The notes under the pieces were generated by a model. That model saw only the letters and a program-made list of their open reading frames with translations, was not told the origin of the DNA and did no database searches. The translations under genes and the position numbers were made by a program. From Leptolyngbya subtilissima AS-A7 (GTDB lineage: Bacteria; Cyanobacteriota; Cyanobacteriia; Phormidesmidales; Phormidesmidaceae): DNA of 64,000 bases. Positions 7,483 through 17,053 of the stretch are shown here, piece by piece (positions within the stretch are counted from its first letter, which is position 1; each line of letters begins with the position of its first letter). Location of the stretch: NCBI RefSeq assembly GCF_039962255.1, contig NZ_JAMPKY010000005.1, positions 62,001-126,000 of the forward strand. Reading direction: 5' to 3'.

Positions 7483-10400
7483 CTATTGGCTAAGGGCGAT
7501 TTCGGTACCGATCGCTTCGCGAATTGCCTCCAAAAACTCCTGCTCCAGGTAGGGCTTGGTAAAGTAGTCGGTGGCTCCCAGCTGCATGGCCAACCAGCGG
7601 TGCTTGTTGTTGCTGCGCGAAGTCAGCATCAGGGTAGGAATTTGGGCCAGGGCCGGGTTTTGGCGGCGGGCGGTGAGAAACTCAAAGCCATTCATATTAG
7701 GCATTTCAATGTCGCAGACCACCAGACCCACAGTGGGGTTTTGCTCTAGCTGCTCTAGCCCTTCTTGGCCATCGCGGGCTTGTAGCACTCGGTAACCTGC
7801 CCGCTCTAGGGAAAGCGCTAGGGTGCGGCGAGAGGTGACGGCATCGTCAACTACCAGCACCGTGGTGGCTGGGTGTAGGGCTGTCTGAGGAATGGAGTCG
7901 TCGGGCAACAGGGGCGTGGGGTCTAAGCCTGCCTCCGAGGCATAGGTGGCAGGACGGTTGAGCAGGTCATCCAAGAACGCTTGACCATCGATAACGGGGA
8001 TGACACTGCCATCGCCCAAAACGGTACAGCCGTAGGCGTAGGCAGGCGGGCTGAGGGCTGTGCCAAAGGGCTTGATTACCGACTCTTGCTCGGTGACGAG
8101 GCGATCGACCTGGATGGCAAAGTGGCGGTCACCCCGAGCCAAAATTAGCACCGGAGCTTCCCAGTCGGCGGGGGAGGGCACCGCCGCTAGCACCTGACTC
8201 AGAGGTAATTCGGGCCGCAAGCAGCGGTAGGAGAGCAGATTGCCGAGGCCGTAGATAGGTACCTGCTGGTCGTGCCAGCTCAGCCAAGCCTGATCAGGGT
8301 CTTGGGTTAGCTGGTCAGGGCGGGGCACCAAGATCTCGGTAATGCTGTCGCTACGAAAGGCGATGGGAGTAGACCCCACAAAGCAGATCAGCAGGTTGAC
8401 GATGCTCAGGGTCATGGGGAGCGATAAGGTAAACCGAGTACCTGCCCCTGGCACCGACTGTACGGTGACAGTGCCCTTGAGCCGCTGGATTTGGTCGCGC
8501 ACCACGTCTAGACCAACCCCCCGTCCCGACAGATCGCTGACCTGCTCGGCGGTGGAAAAACCCGGTTCAAAAAGATAGCTAGAGAGCTGGTCGGTGCTGG
8601 CGGCGCTGGCCTCCTCAGTCGAAAGCCAGTTTAAATCTACCAATCGCTGGCGTACGCGCTCTAGGTCTAGACCCCGGCCATCGTCGCTAACCTCAATGGC
8701 AATCTGGCGGCCTCGGTAGCAGGCTCCCATGGTGATCTGACCAATCTCGGGTTTGCCGTGGCAGCGGCGTTCTTCGACGGTTTCTAAACCGTGGTCAAAG
8801 CCATTGCGTAGTAGGTGTAGCAGGGGGTCGTAGAGTTTTTCTAGCACGGCTTTATCGACCAGCAGAGCGGTGCCTTCGAGGTTGAGATCGGCGGGTTTGC
8901 CATAGGTATGAGCGAGGTCTCGCAAAACTCGGGGAAAGCGATTGAGCACCTGGCCCAGGGGCACCATCCGGGCGTACATCAGGTCGTCTTGTACCTGGGA
9001 GAGCATTTTGCGGTGCTGACCCAGCAGCTGATCGGTCTGGCGGTTAAACAAAATAATGTCGGCGGCGGCTTCTTCGAGCTGCACCATTTCCTCAAGCAGA
9101 GTTTGGGTGTGGGTGTAGAGGGCTGTGTAAGTGTCCATTTCTAAGGAATCGAAGCCCAAGGGGCGGGCCGGAGCGACGGGGGGTACGGCGGGAGTAAACT
9201 CGCCGATGGTGGCAGGCTGGCGATTGGGAGCAATCAAGATTTGGTCGGAGACGCCTTGCAGTTGTTCTACGGTGGCACGCACGCGCTCGAATCGGCTGAC
9301 CAGTTCCTTGAGGCCGAGACGGATTTGGTTGGTTTGCAGGGCTAGTCCGTTGCGGTTGATGGTGAGTTCGCCGAGCTGGTTTTCGAGGCGGGCGAGGCGT
9401 TGGGTATCGACGCGGACGGTGAGGGAGGGTGAAGGAGGGGAGGGTGAGGGGGGAGAGAGGGAAGGAACGGGAGCCTCATCTGGGGCTGAAATATTGCTGT
9501 CAGCAGATGTGGCCTCGATAAACATGGCCTCGATGGCGGGCACGGGGCTGGGGGCGCTGAGATGGTTGAAGGGGATGGGTGTTGGCCCATCAGATGGGCG
9601 GAATTGCTCTGATAGTGGTACAGGTTGGTCGGCCTCTAGGGCTGGCTGGGACTGGATCAGCCATGCCAGGGCATCGACATCCGAGGGCAGTTCCGCATTC
9701 CAGTCGCTAGCTATTAAATTGTCATCACCAAAAACGGAGGTTAAGAACTGCTCTGAAATCGGCTCTAGGGACAGCTCTGAGGCTGGTGCTAGGGGAGAAT
9801 CTGCAATTGATGCTGGGGCTACTTCTAAGGTTGATGTCAGAAGCAGGGCCTCGGCGGCTAGGGCTTGCAGGGCAGCGGAGGGTTCACCGCCCGTGGTTGA
9901 ACTGGCGGTCAAGATGGCAGCGCGGCCTTGAGTAAAATCTGCCACAGCCAGACGGGTAATTTCTGTCGCCTGATCTGGGTTTATGGCTAAGGCCTGGAGA
10001 GCAGTTTCGGCAATTTGGGCAAACCCAGGCAGATCGAGCAGTTCGGCAAATCCCATGAAGATCTCGGCCTGGGCGCGCAGTTCGCCAGCGACTTCGTGGG
10101 CATTGGGCTGCTCTAGTACGTGGGTCAGATGATCTAACCCTTGCTGCACGTCCACTTCAAAGATAGAGGTGGCCATATCAAACCCCAGGTCTGAGGAACT
10201 GGGGATGAAGTTCTCGGTTTCGGCCATGGCGCCAGCGAGGCGGTGCTCCAAGTTTTGCAGAATGGGGTCTGCCTGGGCGAGGGCCTGCTCTCCATCGAAC
10301 GCGCCCTCGGTGAGCTGTTGAGTAAGGGGCAGCCGCAGGCAATCGAAGGCTTGCAGGAGCTGGTTTTCTAATTCGCTATCGATCGCCACAGTGTCGCTAT

Positions 10401-10635
10401 AGAGAGCCTTGAATAGAGCCTCTAGGCGGTGGGCTAAGGTTTTAATCGGCTCTAGCCCCACGCTGGCCGCGCCCCCCTTGAGCGAGTGGGCCGCCCGCAT
10501 GATCTGGTGAATCTCGGCGGTGTCTCGCTGCGATCGCAGCCCCAGCAGCCCTGACTCGATGGTGTGCAGCAGCTCGGGGGCTTCTTCGAGGAAAAATTGA
10601 TAGGCCTGGTCGCGGATGTGAGGGGGGGTTGGCAT
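7483..10635 (-). CDS. Hybrid CheA histidine kinase of the first taxis operon
   Basis: The 1050-residue protein contains an N-terminal Hpt domain with phospho-acceptor His50 in RAAHSLKGGAAS, a second Hpt-like helical segment (about 150-260), and a proline-rich linker (PSLSPPSPSPPSPS). The CheA dimerisation/ATPase core follows, with N-box HLLRNGFDHGLE, G1 DDGRGLD and G2 GRGVGLDVV. A CheW-like domain and a C-terminal receiver (VLVVDDAVTSRRTL, acceptor Asp in CDIEMPNMNG, KPY) complete it. Kinase and receiver together suggest an internal phosphorelay. It is the last gene of a PATAN-CheY-CheW-MCP-CheA operon. Its start abuts a C-rich repeat arm, so there is no Shine-Dalgarno sequence. It is the same architecture as TaxAY/PixL/PilL of Synechocystis; which pathway is not certain. 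Confidence 0.92.
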   Translation of the reverse strand: MPTPPHIRDQAYQFFLEEAPELLHTIESGLLGLRSQRDTAEIHQIMRAAHSLKGGAASVGLEPIKTLAHRLEALFKALYSDTVAIDSELENQLLQAFDCLRLPLTQQLTEGAFDGEQALAQADPILQNLEHRLAGAMAETENFIPSSSDLGFDMATSIFEVDVQQGLDHLTHVLEQPNAHEVAGELRAQAEIFMGFAELLDLPGFAQIAETALQALAINPDQATEITRLAVADFTQGRAAILTASSTTGGEPSAALQALAAEALLLTSTLEVAPASIADSPLAPASELSLEPISEQFLTSVFGDDNLIASDWNAELPSDVDALAWLIQSQPALEADQPVPLSEQFRPSDGPTPIPFNHLSAPSPVPAIEAMFIEATSADSNISAPDEAPVPSLSPPSPSPPSPSLTVRVDTQRLARLENQLGELTINRNGLALQTNQIRLGLKELVSRFERVRATVEQLQGVSDQILIAPNRQPATIGEFTPAVPPVAPARPLGFDSLEMDTYTALYTHTQTLLEEMVQLEEAAADIILFNRQTDQLLGQHRKMLSQVQDDLMYARMVPLGQVLNRFPRVLRDLAHTYGKPADLNLEGTALLVDKAVLEKLYDPLLHLLRNGFDHGLETVEERRCHGKPEIGQITMGACYRGRQIAIEVSDDGRGLDLERVRQRLVDLNWLSTEEASAASTDQLSSYLFEPGFSTAEQVSDLSGRGVGLDVVRDQIQRLKGTVTVQSVPGAGTRFTLSLPMTLSIVNLLICFVGSTPIAFRSDSITEILVPRPDQLTQDPDQAWLSWHDQQVPIYGLGNLLSYRCLRPELPLSQVLAAVPSPADWEAPVLILARGDRHFAIQVDRLVTEQESVIKPFGTALSPPAYAYGCTVLGDGSVIPVIDGQAFLDDLLNRPATYASEAGLDPTPLLPDDSIPQTALHPATTVLVVDDAVTSRRTLALSLERAGYRVLQARDGQEGLEQLEQNPTVGLVVCDIEMPNMNGFEFLTARRQNPALAQIPTLMLTSRSNNKHRWLAMQLGATDYFTKPYLEQEFLEAIREAIGTEIALSQ

Positions 10636-10885
10636 GGGAGGTGGGGGGGAGTGGGTGGGTAGGCGGGTGGATGGGTGGATGAGTGGATGGGGAGATGGAG
10701 AGGGGCAGACGGTGTCTACCTATGGGGTGGATGAGAGAGGGATAGGGGATAAAAAGAGGGATAAGGGGGGAAGCGATTCGTTTCCTGTGGACTTATGGAT
10801 TTATATGGAGTTGGCTGAAATCTACCCATCCACTCCCTACCCTCCACCCGCCTACCCGCCTGCCCACCTACCCCTCCACCCGCCT
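10636..10885. repeat. G-rich/C-rich inverted repeat filling the MCP1-CheA1 gap
   Basis: On the plus strand 10636-10700 is built of GTGGGTGG, GGCGGGTGG and ATGGGTGG-like units. The span 10821-10885 is its approximate complement (CATCCACTCC, CCACCCGCC, CCACCTACCC units). The two arms flank about 120 bp of unrelated sequence. The second arm touches the MCP stop codon and the first arm touches the CheA start codon. In the transcript the G-rich arm comes first and the C-rich arm last. Confidence 0.85.
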
Positions 10886-13837
10886 CTAGCCAACCTTGAA
10901 CCGACCGACCTCCTCCTGCAACACCTGGGCGACGGAGCGCAACTGGGCGAAGGAATCGGATACCTTATTGGCGGCGGTGGAGTTTTGGCTGGCGGTGGTG
11001 GCGGCGCTGGTGATGGTTTCGCTGACTACCGCAGAGGCTTGGGTTTGAACGACGGTGGCGTCGGCGATCGCGGCGACCAAGGCGCTAATTTGGCGGCTGA
11101 CGGCAGTGATCTGGTTGAGGCTCTGGCGGGTTTCATTAACTAGCTGGGTACCGGTAACTACCTGCTCGGTGCCGGTTTCCATGGCAGTGACGACGGCGTT
11201 GGTCTCGGTTTGAATGCTGGCCACCAGCTTTTCGATTTCGGTGGTGGCTTCGGCGGACTGGCGGGCTAGTTCGCGCACTTCCTCAGCGACTACAGCGAAG
11301 CCTTTGCCGCCTTCTCCAGCGCGGGAGGCTTCGATAGAGGCGTTGAGGGCGAGCATATTGGTCTGGGCGGCAAAGCCGCTGATCAGGTTCACCACGTTGG
11401 AGATTTTTTGGGACGATTCACCCAGGCGCTTTACTTTTTTGGCGGTGTCGGCCACGGTTTCGCGAATGGCCAGAATGCCGTCTACGGTGCGGTTCATGGC
11501 GTCGTCGCCTTGGGCTACGGTCTGCTCGGCTTCGAGCACGGCGGCTTCGGCTTTTTCGGCATTGGTGGCGACTAGGCGCACCGAGCTGGCCATTTCTTGG
11601 ACGCGATCGAGGGCGGCCAGCATGGCTTGGGCCTGCTGATTGGCTGACTCGGCCAAGTCGCGCACGGAGGTCTGGTTAACGTCGGTGGTGGCGGCCACTT
11701 GGCGGGAGGCGTCTTGCACCTGGACCACAATTTTTCGCAGACTGGCAATGGTGGCGTTGTAAGAGTCTGCCAAGGTGCCAATTTCGTCCTCGGTAACCTG
11801 GGCGCGCACGGTCAGGTTGCCCTTACTGACAGGATCCACGTCCATCAGCAGCTGTAGGGCGCTGCGTTGGAGGCCTTCTTTGATCTGCCGCTGTTCCTCG
11901 GCTAGGTTGCGGGTGCGCTCGATCAGGTTTACCCGCTCCATCACTAGGCCCAGCTGTAGCCCCAGCTGTTTGAGAAAGCTAATTTCGGCCTCTTGCCAGG
12001 GGTGCACGGCCTGGCAGTGGTGGGTAATCAGCAGGCCGTAGAGCCTGCCCTGACCAACGATGGGCACCCCCAAAATCGATTTGACCTGGAGATTTTGCAG
12101 TAGGGCCTGGTGCTCGGGGTGAAAGGCAGCATTGGCGACGTTATTTTCGAGCAAGATGCCTTCGGCCTCGTACTTAGCACGGGTTTCAGCGGGAATACAG
12201 GGATCGCCAAGCTGTTGCTCCAAGGCGCTAGGCCAGCTGGCCTCTACCGATTCGGCCACGATCGCGCCACTCCAGTCGGGGTTGAACTGGTAGATGACTA
12301 CCCGATCTGAGGCGAGAATATCGCGGGCCTCGGACACCAGGCGTTCGTAGACGGGCAGCAACTCAGCGGAGTCAACAATTTTGGCTCCGGTAATGGCAGC
12401 AGCCAGGTTGGCTCGACGGGTATTGAGGGTTTGCTCTCGCAGAAACCCCCGCACTCGTACCACCAGCTCATTAAAGGTTTGGGCCAGGGTTTGAGCTTCA
12501 GATGACCCAACCAGATCGGCCTGGACATCGAGATTACCCTGCGAGACTTCCTGGGCGTTGCCTGCCAGGGCGTCGAGCGGTGATGAAATTTGCTGGGCTA
12601 CGGTTCGGGTTAACAGGGCGGCCACCCCACCCAACACCAGCCCCAATAGCCCTAGGGTAATCAGGTTTTCGCGGCCAGCAGCGCGGATTTCGGCGATGTC
12701 CATCGATGCGATCGCCACCCAGTTGAGCCGGGGCACCGTCGCTAGCGAATACTGTTTGCCCTGGTAACTAAAGCTGGCTACCAGGCTTTCTGACCCACCA
12801 GCAGCACTCACCGCCGAAACTTCCAGATTTCTGACCGGGAAGGCTGAGTTGAGCTGCTGTTGCAGATCATTGGGGGCGACCTCGGCCTGGGCAGCTTGGA
12901 TGACAGCGGTGGCCAGCTTACTCACCACCTCGCCGCCGACTAAGTCAAGTGAGCGAGGCGTTAGCGCTGCTTCTTGGCCTTGCTCGTTAAAGGTGGCCAG
13001 CACATAGTTAGAATTGGGTTCGAGCAATTGCACCTGCTGAGAGCCTTGAATACCAGCGTTGACCAGGTATTCGTTGAGCTGCTCAAACTCAAGGGCGGCG
13101 GTGTTAATGAAGAATTTCACCGCTCCTAAAAATTCGTTGCTGTTGGGGTCGCGAATGGCTTGGCTAAAGTCGAGGCCTACTTGAAGAGTGGACGCATCGT
13201 AGCCGGGTTGACCAAACCAAAATCCATCGCTTTTAGCCCGTTCCCACCAGTCTTCGCCTGCCTGTACAAAGTCACCGGGAATGCTGTTGTAGCCTACATT
13301 GAGGCCGTTGGCCTCGGTGACAATGATCTCGGCAAATTGCTTAATCTCAACAGTTTGAGACAGGTAGTCGTTAAAAGCGGGGTTAGTAGCTAGCTGCTTG
13401 GTCACAATAAACTGCGTTTCTAGGGTCGCTTCGGGCCTTTGTAGCAGCTTTAGATCGGCTGTTAGTCGGCGATCGCGACGAACTTTGTCTAAAATTAGTG
13501 GGTTTTGAGCAAAAACTTGGGCAAAGGCAGTTTGCTCAAGCAGGTTGAGGCCCACGTTTTCACTCGTCAGCACGGCCTGCCCCTGCAAATCTTGGGTAAT
13601 AGTGGCGCGGGTACGGCCTTGGGTAAGGGCATAGGTGATCAGACCCCCAATCAGTAGCGGCAGCAGACTCAGTGGCAAGACCGTAGAGAGCAGCTGCTGC
13701 CGCAGACTGCGCCCAGCAAAATACTGTCTAATCGCGTTTTGAGGTTGGGCCTTACCGAAGTTGGCACCCCCTACGCTGTTGGCTTCCACCGTTAGAGGCT
13801 GTTGGCGGGGGTGAGATAGCGACGGAACTTGAGTCAT
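10886..13837 (-). CDS. Methyl-accepting chemotaxis protein with Cache and GAF domains
   Basis: The 983-residue receptor has a membrane segment (about 52-75), a large periplasmic double-Cache-like region (80-385, with [20 protein letters not shown]), a second membrane segment (390-412), HAMP (410-465), a GAF domain (480-640), a second HAMP-like stretch ([20 protein letters not shown]), and the MCP signalling hairpin ([31 protein letters not shown]). Its GAF keeps Cys547 in DPCI but has Phe572-His573 where bilin-binding GAFs have Cys-His, so it probably binds no bilin at the canonical site. The Cache region suggests a small periplasmic ligand. An AAGG sequence precedes the ATG at 13837. Confidence 0.92.
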   Translation of the reverse strand: MTQVPSLSHPRQQPLTVEANSVGGANFGKAQPQNAIRQYFAGRSLRQQLLSTVLPLSLLPLLIGGLITYALTQGRTRATITQDLQGQAVLTSENVGLNLLEQTAFAQVFAQNPLILDKVRRDRRLTADLKLLQRPEATLETQFIVTKQLATNPAFNDYLSQTVEIKQFAEIIVTEANGLNVGYNSIPGDFVQAGEDWWERAKSDGFWFGQPGYDASTLQVGLDFSQAIRDPNSNEFLGAVKFFINTAALEFEQLNEYLVNAGIQGSQQVQLLEPNSNYVLATFNEQGQEAALTPRSLDLVGGEVVSKLATAVIQAAQAEVAPNDLQQQLNSAFPVRNLEVSAVSAAGGSESLVASFSYQGKQYSLATVPRLNWVAIASMDIAEIRAAGRENLITLGLLGLVLGGVAALLTRTVAQQISSPLDALAGNAQEVSQGNLDVQADLVGSSEAQTLAQTFNELVVRVRGFLREQTLNTRRANLAAAITGAKIVDSAELLPVYERLVSEARDILASDRVVIYQFNPDWSGAIVAESVEASWPSALEQQLGDPCIPAETRAKYEAEGILLENNVANAAFHPEHQALLQNLQVKSILGVPIVGQGRLYGLLITHHCQAVHPWQEAEISFLKQLGLQLGLVMERVNLIERTRNLAEEQRQIKEGLQRSALQLLMDVDPVSKGNLTVRAQVTEDEIGTLADSYNATIASLRKIVVQVQDASRQVAATTDVNQTSVRDLAESANQQAQAMLAALDRVQEMASSVRLVATNAEKAEAAVLEAEQTVAQGDDAMNRTVDGILAIRETVADTAKKVKRLGESSQKISNVVNLISGFAAQTNMLALNASIEASRAGEGGKGFAVVAEEVRELARQSAEATTEIEKLVASIQTETNAVVTAMETGTEQVVTGTQLVNETRQSLNQITAVSRQISALVAAIADATVVQTQASAVVSETITSAATTASQNSTAANKVSDSFAQLRSVAQVLQEEVGRFKVG

Positions 13838-13905
13838 AGCAAATAACCTTAGGAGTTCAACGTAGTCGGTTAGAAATAGGGCCGATGCACTCTGAGCAGG
13901 CCGGG

Positions 13906-14484
13906 CTAGGCCTGAGCCATGGCGTTTAACACTGCTGTGCCGTCTAAAATTAGTTGGGGCCGGTCGGCGCTATCGACACAACATCCCCGCAGAAAGGGCA
14001 GCAGACCGGGCTCAACGGGAATTGACTGGCCTGAAAATGCCGCTGATAAGGGCTGTAGGGCGGGGACTGGGTAGGCCACCATAGCCTCCACGGCGTTGAC
14101 CACTAAACCCAGGGTGGCGGTTTGCTCGTCTGTAAGCTGGCTGGCCCTGTAGGGAGGCTTGATCACCACCACCGTATGGCGGGTGGCGGCTTCGGCCTGG
14201 TTGTACCAGGGGGCAAATCCCAAAAAATGGCCCAGATCGGCGACCCACAACATCTCGCCCCGCCAGTTGTAGAGGCCCATGACCCAGGGGGCCATCTGAA
14301 ACATGGGCACTACCTGGCCAATGGATAGTTTCATGATTTCAACCAGATTGGCCCCCGGTAGCAGCAGGGGCAGACCACCGTTGACGACGACCTTTAAGAA
14401 CTGCTCTTCAGGTGCTCCAGGCGAGGTGGCGTCTTGCAGCGGGGGGATGAGGTTGTCGGTAGGCGTTGCGGTCTCGGAATTCAT
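13906..14484 (-). CDS. CheW-like adaptor (PixI-type) of the first operon
   Basis: The 192-residue protein carries a CheW domain: [55 protein letters not shown], then [14 protein letters not shown] and a C-terminal [19 protein letters not shown]. It would couple the MCP encoded next to it to the CheA kinase. ATG 14484 is preferred because AAGGAG lies 11 bases upstream; an in-frame ATG at 14505 overlaps the end of the CheY gene and is an alternative. Cyanobacterial CheW relatives of this type (PixI, PilI) also carry family-specific output roles. Confidence 0.88.
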   Translation of the reverse strand: MNSETATPTDNLIPPLQDATSPGAPEEQFLKVVVNGGLPLLLPGANLVEIMKLSIGQVVPMFQMAPWVMGLYNWRGEMLWVADLGHFLGFAPWYNQAEAATRHTVVVIKPPYRASQLTDEQTATLGLVVNAVEAMVAYPVPALQPLSAAFSGQSIPVEPGLLPFLRGCCVDSADRPQLILDGTAVLNAMAQA

Positions 14485-14497
14485 TGCGCTTGGCTCC

Positions 14498-14863
14498 TTA
14501 GGCATTGACCAGTTGATTGACGGCCTGCATCAGCTCGTCTTGGTCGATGGGTTTGGCCAGATAGGCATCGGCTCCCTGCTTTAAGCCCCAAAACTTGTCC
14601 ATTTCGGTGCCTTTGGTGGAGCACATTATTACGGGCACCTGCTTGGTGTTGGTGTCTTCTTTGAGTTCGCGACAAATTTCAAAGCCGCTACGATCGGGCA
14701 GCACCACGTCGAGAATGATCAGATCAAAGCGGTGGCTTTTGATCTGATCAAAGGCTTCTTCAGCGCTTTTGGCGGTGAGGACAGTAATGCCGCGATCGCG
14801 TAGGCAGAGCGTGAGAATTTCTTTGTCGGTGAGGCTATCTTCAACAATTAGAACTTTGCTCAT
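14498..14863 (-). CDS. CheY-like response regulator (PixH-type)
   Basis: The 121-residue single receiver domain reads VLIVEDSLTDKEILTL (acidic pocket), LIILDVVLPDRSGFE (phospho-acceptor Asp), VIMCSTKGTEMDKFWGLKQGADAYLAKPIDQDEL (conserved T/S and Lys). It lacks an output domain, so it acts by protein contact or as a phosphate sink for the operon's CheA. The stretch WGLKQGADAYLAKP is shared by the other two small regulators in this window and is typical of the cyanobacterial PixH/PilH group. It lies between the PATAN-REC and CheW genes. Confidence 0.92.
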   Translation of the reverse strand: MSKVLIVEDSLTDKEILTLCLRDRGITVLTAKSAEEAFDQIKSHRFDLIILDVVLPDRSGFEICRELKEDTNTKQVPVIMCSTKGTEMDKFWGLKQGADAYLAKPIDQDELMQAVNQLVNA

Positions 14864-14915
14864 GAATACACCTGGGGTTAGGGAGAATTGTGGTGAGAAT
14901 GGGGAAGACGGGGGG

Positions 14916-16109
14916 TTAGATGCGGATGGGGGCGAGGTGTTTGCGAATGACGGAGAGAATCACAATGGGCTCCATGGGTTTACTTAAGAAATCGGTGGCT
15001 CCTAGCAACCGAGCACGCACCTGATCGACCAAGCCGTCGTTGCCGCTGAGAATGACGATAGGAACGTCTTTAAAGCGAGATATTTTGCGCAGATTGCTGC
15101 AAATTTCGTAGCCGTTGGTGTCGGGCATCACCAGGTCTAAAAATACTAAGTCTGGCTTTTGAGCTAGCAGGGTCGGTATGGCTCTGGAGCCTTCAGTAAT
15201 CGCTAAAAAGTCGTGCCCTGCTGACCGAATCACCTGTCCCATGGCTTTGCAGACTAGGGGGCTATCGTCAACGCAGGCGATTTTGAGGGCCGCTTTGGGG
15301 GCTGCCCTGGTATCCATAGGCGGGTCTAGCCCCTCTAGGGGTGGAAAGTCAGCCACTTCCACCAAGCTGATCCATCCCGACTGAATGTAGGGTTGTAGAG
15401 CTTGGGTGAGGTTCAGCACGTCTTGGCCCAGCTTGACCGCCAGGTCACGCAGGCTGCGCTGACCGTCGAGCAGCTGCATGAGCGATTCGTAGACGCGGGG
15501 CGAAACCGCCGCCCTAATCGGCTCGGGATGCTGAATTACCGGAGCTAAGTTGGGTGAGTAGGCTTCTAGCCCAACCTCTAGCCAGGCATCCCAAAGGTCG
15601 GTCACCGAGGTCAGTAGTTGGGCATCGTCTACGTAGACCGGTATCTGGCCAGGGGCTAGGGGCGGCTGTCGGGCTAGCTGATACTGAGTTTCGCGGGCTT
15701 GCACCACGTCAAACAAGATGTCGGCCACAATATTGGTGCTGATAGCTTGCAGCGCTTTGCTGGAGAGCTGCCCCTGACTTAGCCAGCGCTGGAGCAGCTG
15801 GTAATCCCAGTCGTGGGGCCAGCTAGAGCAGGGGGCCGCCAAAGATGCTTGCAGCGCTTGGTAGCTCAGCTCAGAGTTGGGTAGCCGGGTCTGGGCCTGG
15901 CGGTACCACTGCCGCATTGGGTGCACTCCGCCCCTCCCGTAGACCAGCTGCCCCCGGTCAAAAAATAGAGTCCACTGGTGACCTTCGGGAACAGACCAAG
16001 TGATCTGTCCACTAAAGCTGAGCCGCTTCAAGACAGGAAAGATTTGCAGTTTTTTAACTCGCAAATAATTAGATAGAGGCTTGGAGTACTGCACCGATCT
16101 GCCACTCAT
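14916..16109 (-). CDS. PATAN-domain response regulator of the first operon
   Basis: The 397-residue protein has an N-terminal PATAN domain (about 1-240; VPEGHQWTLFFDRGQLVYGRGGVHPMRQWYRQ) and a C-terminal receiver (KIACVDDSPLVCKAMGQVI, acceptor Asp in LVFLDLVMPDTNGYE, FLSKPMEP). This is the PixG/PilG/PatA architecture; in Synechocystis such proteins link Che-type signalling to type IV pilus motors. ATG 16109 is chosen because AAGGA lies eight bases upstream; the open frame continues to 16184 but without support. It is the first gene of the operon and is preceded by an AT-rich region. Confidence 0.9.
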   Translation of the reverse strand: MSGRSVQYSKPLSNYLRVKKLQIFPVLKRLSFSGQITWSVPEGHQWTLFFDRGQLVYGRGGVHPMRQWYRQAQTRLPNSELSYQALQASLAAPCSSWPHDWDYQLLQRWLSQGQLSSKALQAISTNIVADILFDVVQARETQYQLARQPPLAPGQIPVYVDDAQLLTSVTDLWDAWLEVGLEAYSPNLAPVIQHPEPIRAAVSPRVYESLMQLLDGQRSLRDLAVKLGQDVLNLTQALQPYIQSGWISLVEVADFPPLEGLDPPMDTRAAPKAALKIACVDDSPLVCKAMGQVIRSAGHDFLAITEGSRAIPTLLAQKPDLVFLDLVMPDTNGYEICSNLRKISRFKDVPIVILSGNDGLVDQVRARLLGATDFLSKPMEPIVILSVIRKHLAPIRI

Positions 16110-16453
16110 GTTATGTTCCTTGCCGTAGCCTGCATTTTGGCCGCCATATTGAATGACGATTGGGTTCGCATGATACCGAACCAAAATTCGCAGAGAATAA
16201 ACTATTCATTGAAACTCTTTTGACGCTTATATTCTTGCCAGTAAAAAATTATTTATCCAATAGAAATCGTAGTTAAAAATCCAAGATTTATTTAGGAAAT
16301 TCTAGATGCATAAATTTTTCTAAAGCTACTAAAAACTATCCCAGACATCGCTCTACAAATCAACTTGATGGGTTGTAAATCTGAGAATTTTAGGAAGCTC
16401 TTGAATAATGTCAAGATAATATTATTTCGGTCAAAAATTTCCGGTCGTCTATT
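16110..16453. other. AT-rich promoter-containing gap
   Basis: This stretch carries no convincing gene. It is clearly more AT-rich than its surroundings (for example 16200-16440) and contains the leader of the PATAN-REC gene with AAGGA before 16109. The CheW-like gene on the same strand ends at 16454, so a promoter for the first taxis operon is expected here. No clear terminator hairpin was seen. Confidence 0.5.
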
Positions 16454-16945
16454 CTAGGGAAGTAGGGAGTCAATATCTAGTAAAAATAAAGGTGGATCGG
16501 TTTCATTTAAATTGATCAGGGTATTGAAGCCTCGTAGATGATTCATCATCAAATAAGTGGCGGGCACCGGGCTAAAAGCTGATTGGCGTGCCCGCTTGAG
16601 ACTAGGCACACCGTCTATGCGCAGCCCCAAAAGCCCGAAATGCGGTGATTCGACCACCAAAATAGACTGACTAGAGTCGCTCTGCACCACTGGTTGAGGG
16701 ACAGTTGAGCCGGGCAGCAGCGGTGCAGAGCAATAGATGCGATCGGCCACATCCATAATCGGAACATTCTCTTGGTTTAGCTGGGTCAACATCAGACCCT
16801 GGGCTGGCCCATCGGACATGGGAATCACCCGCCGGGCCAGGGGCAGGGGCAGGCAAAACCAGTTGTGGCGTAGCTGAAAGGCAATAAGCCTTAGGGTGGG
16901 TTCTTGGGCGGGAAGACGGCGGTAACGGGTGAGGGCAGAGGTCAT
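16454..16945 (-). CDS. Stand-alone CheW-like protein
   Basis: The 163-residue protein is a single CheW-like domain: RLIAFQLRHNWFCLPLPLARRVIPMSDGP, NVPIMDVADRIYC, SILVVESPHFGLLGLRIDGVPSLKR and a terminal PPLFLLDIDSLL. It lies 108 bp after the second CheA gene, with a dispersed repeat in the gap, and 344 bp before the first taxis operon. It is therefore most likely the last gene of the pix-like operon, giving that system a second adaptor. The leader before the ATG is C-rich (CTCCCCCCC) with no Shine-Dalgarno sequence. Confidence 0.8.
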   Translation of the reverse strand: MTSALTRYRRLPAQEPTLRLIAFQLRHNWFCLPLPLARRVIPMSDGPAQGLMLTQLNQENVPIMDVADRIYCSAPLLPGSTVPQPVVQSDSSQSILVVESPHFGLLGLRIDGVPSLKRARQSAFSPVPATYLMMNHLRGFNTLINLNETDPPLFLLDIDSLLP

Positions 16946-16978
16946 AAGGGGGGGAGGCAGTGAAGGGAGAGAGGGAAA

Positions 16979-17050
16979 AGTTTTGAGTTTTGAATTTTGA
17001 GGTTGGATTTAATTCCTTAACCCAAAACTAAGAACTCAAAACTAAGAACT
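16979..17050. repeat. AT-rich inverted and tandem repeat after CheA2
   Basis: The right arm is an exact tandem duplication of CAAAACTAAGAACT (17023-17036 and 17037-17050). The left arm (from 16979) begins AGTTTTGAGTTTTGAATTTT and is largely complementary to it. Repeats of this AGTTTTGAGTTTTG type are dispersed between genes in many cyanobacteria. It sits three bases from the CheA2 stop codon. Confidence 0.8.
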
Positions 17051-17053
17051 GCG

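Noticed and set aside
9131-9931. Plus-strand open frame (266 codons) opposite CheA1
   Set aside because: It lies wholly opposite a well-supported CheA gene and reads as low-complexity R/S/G/A sequence.
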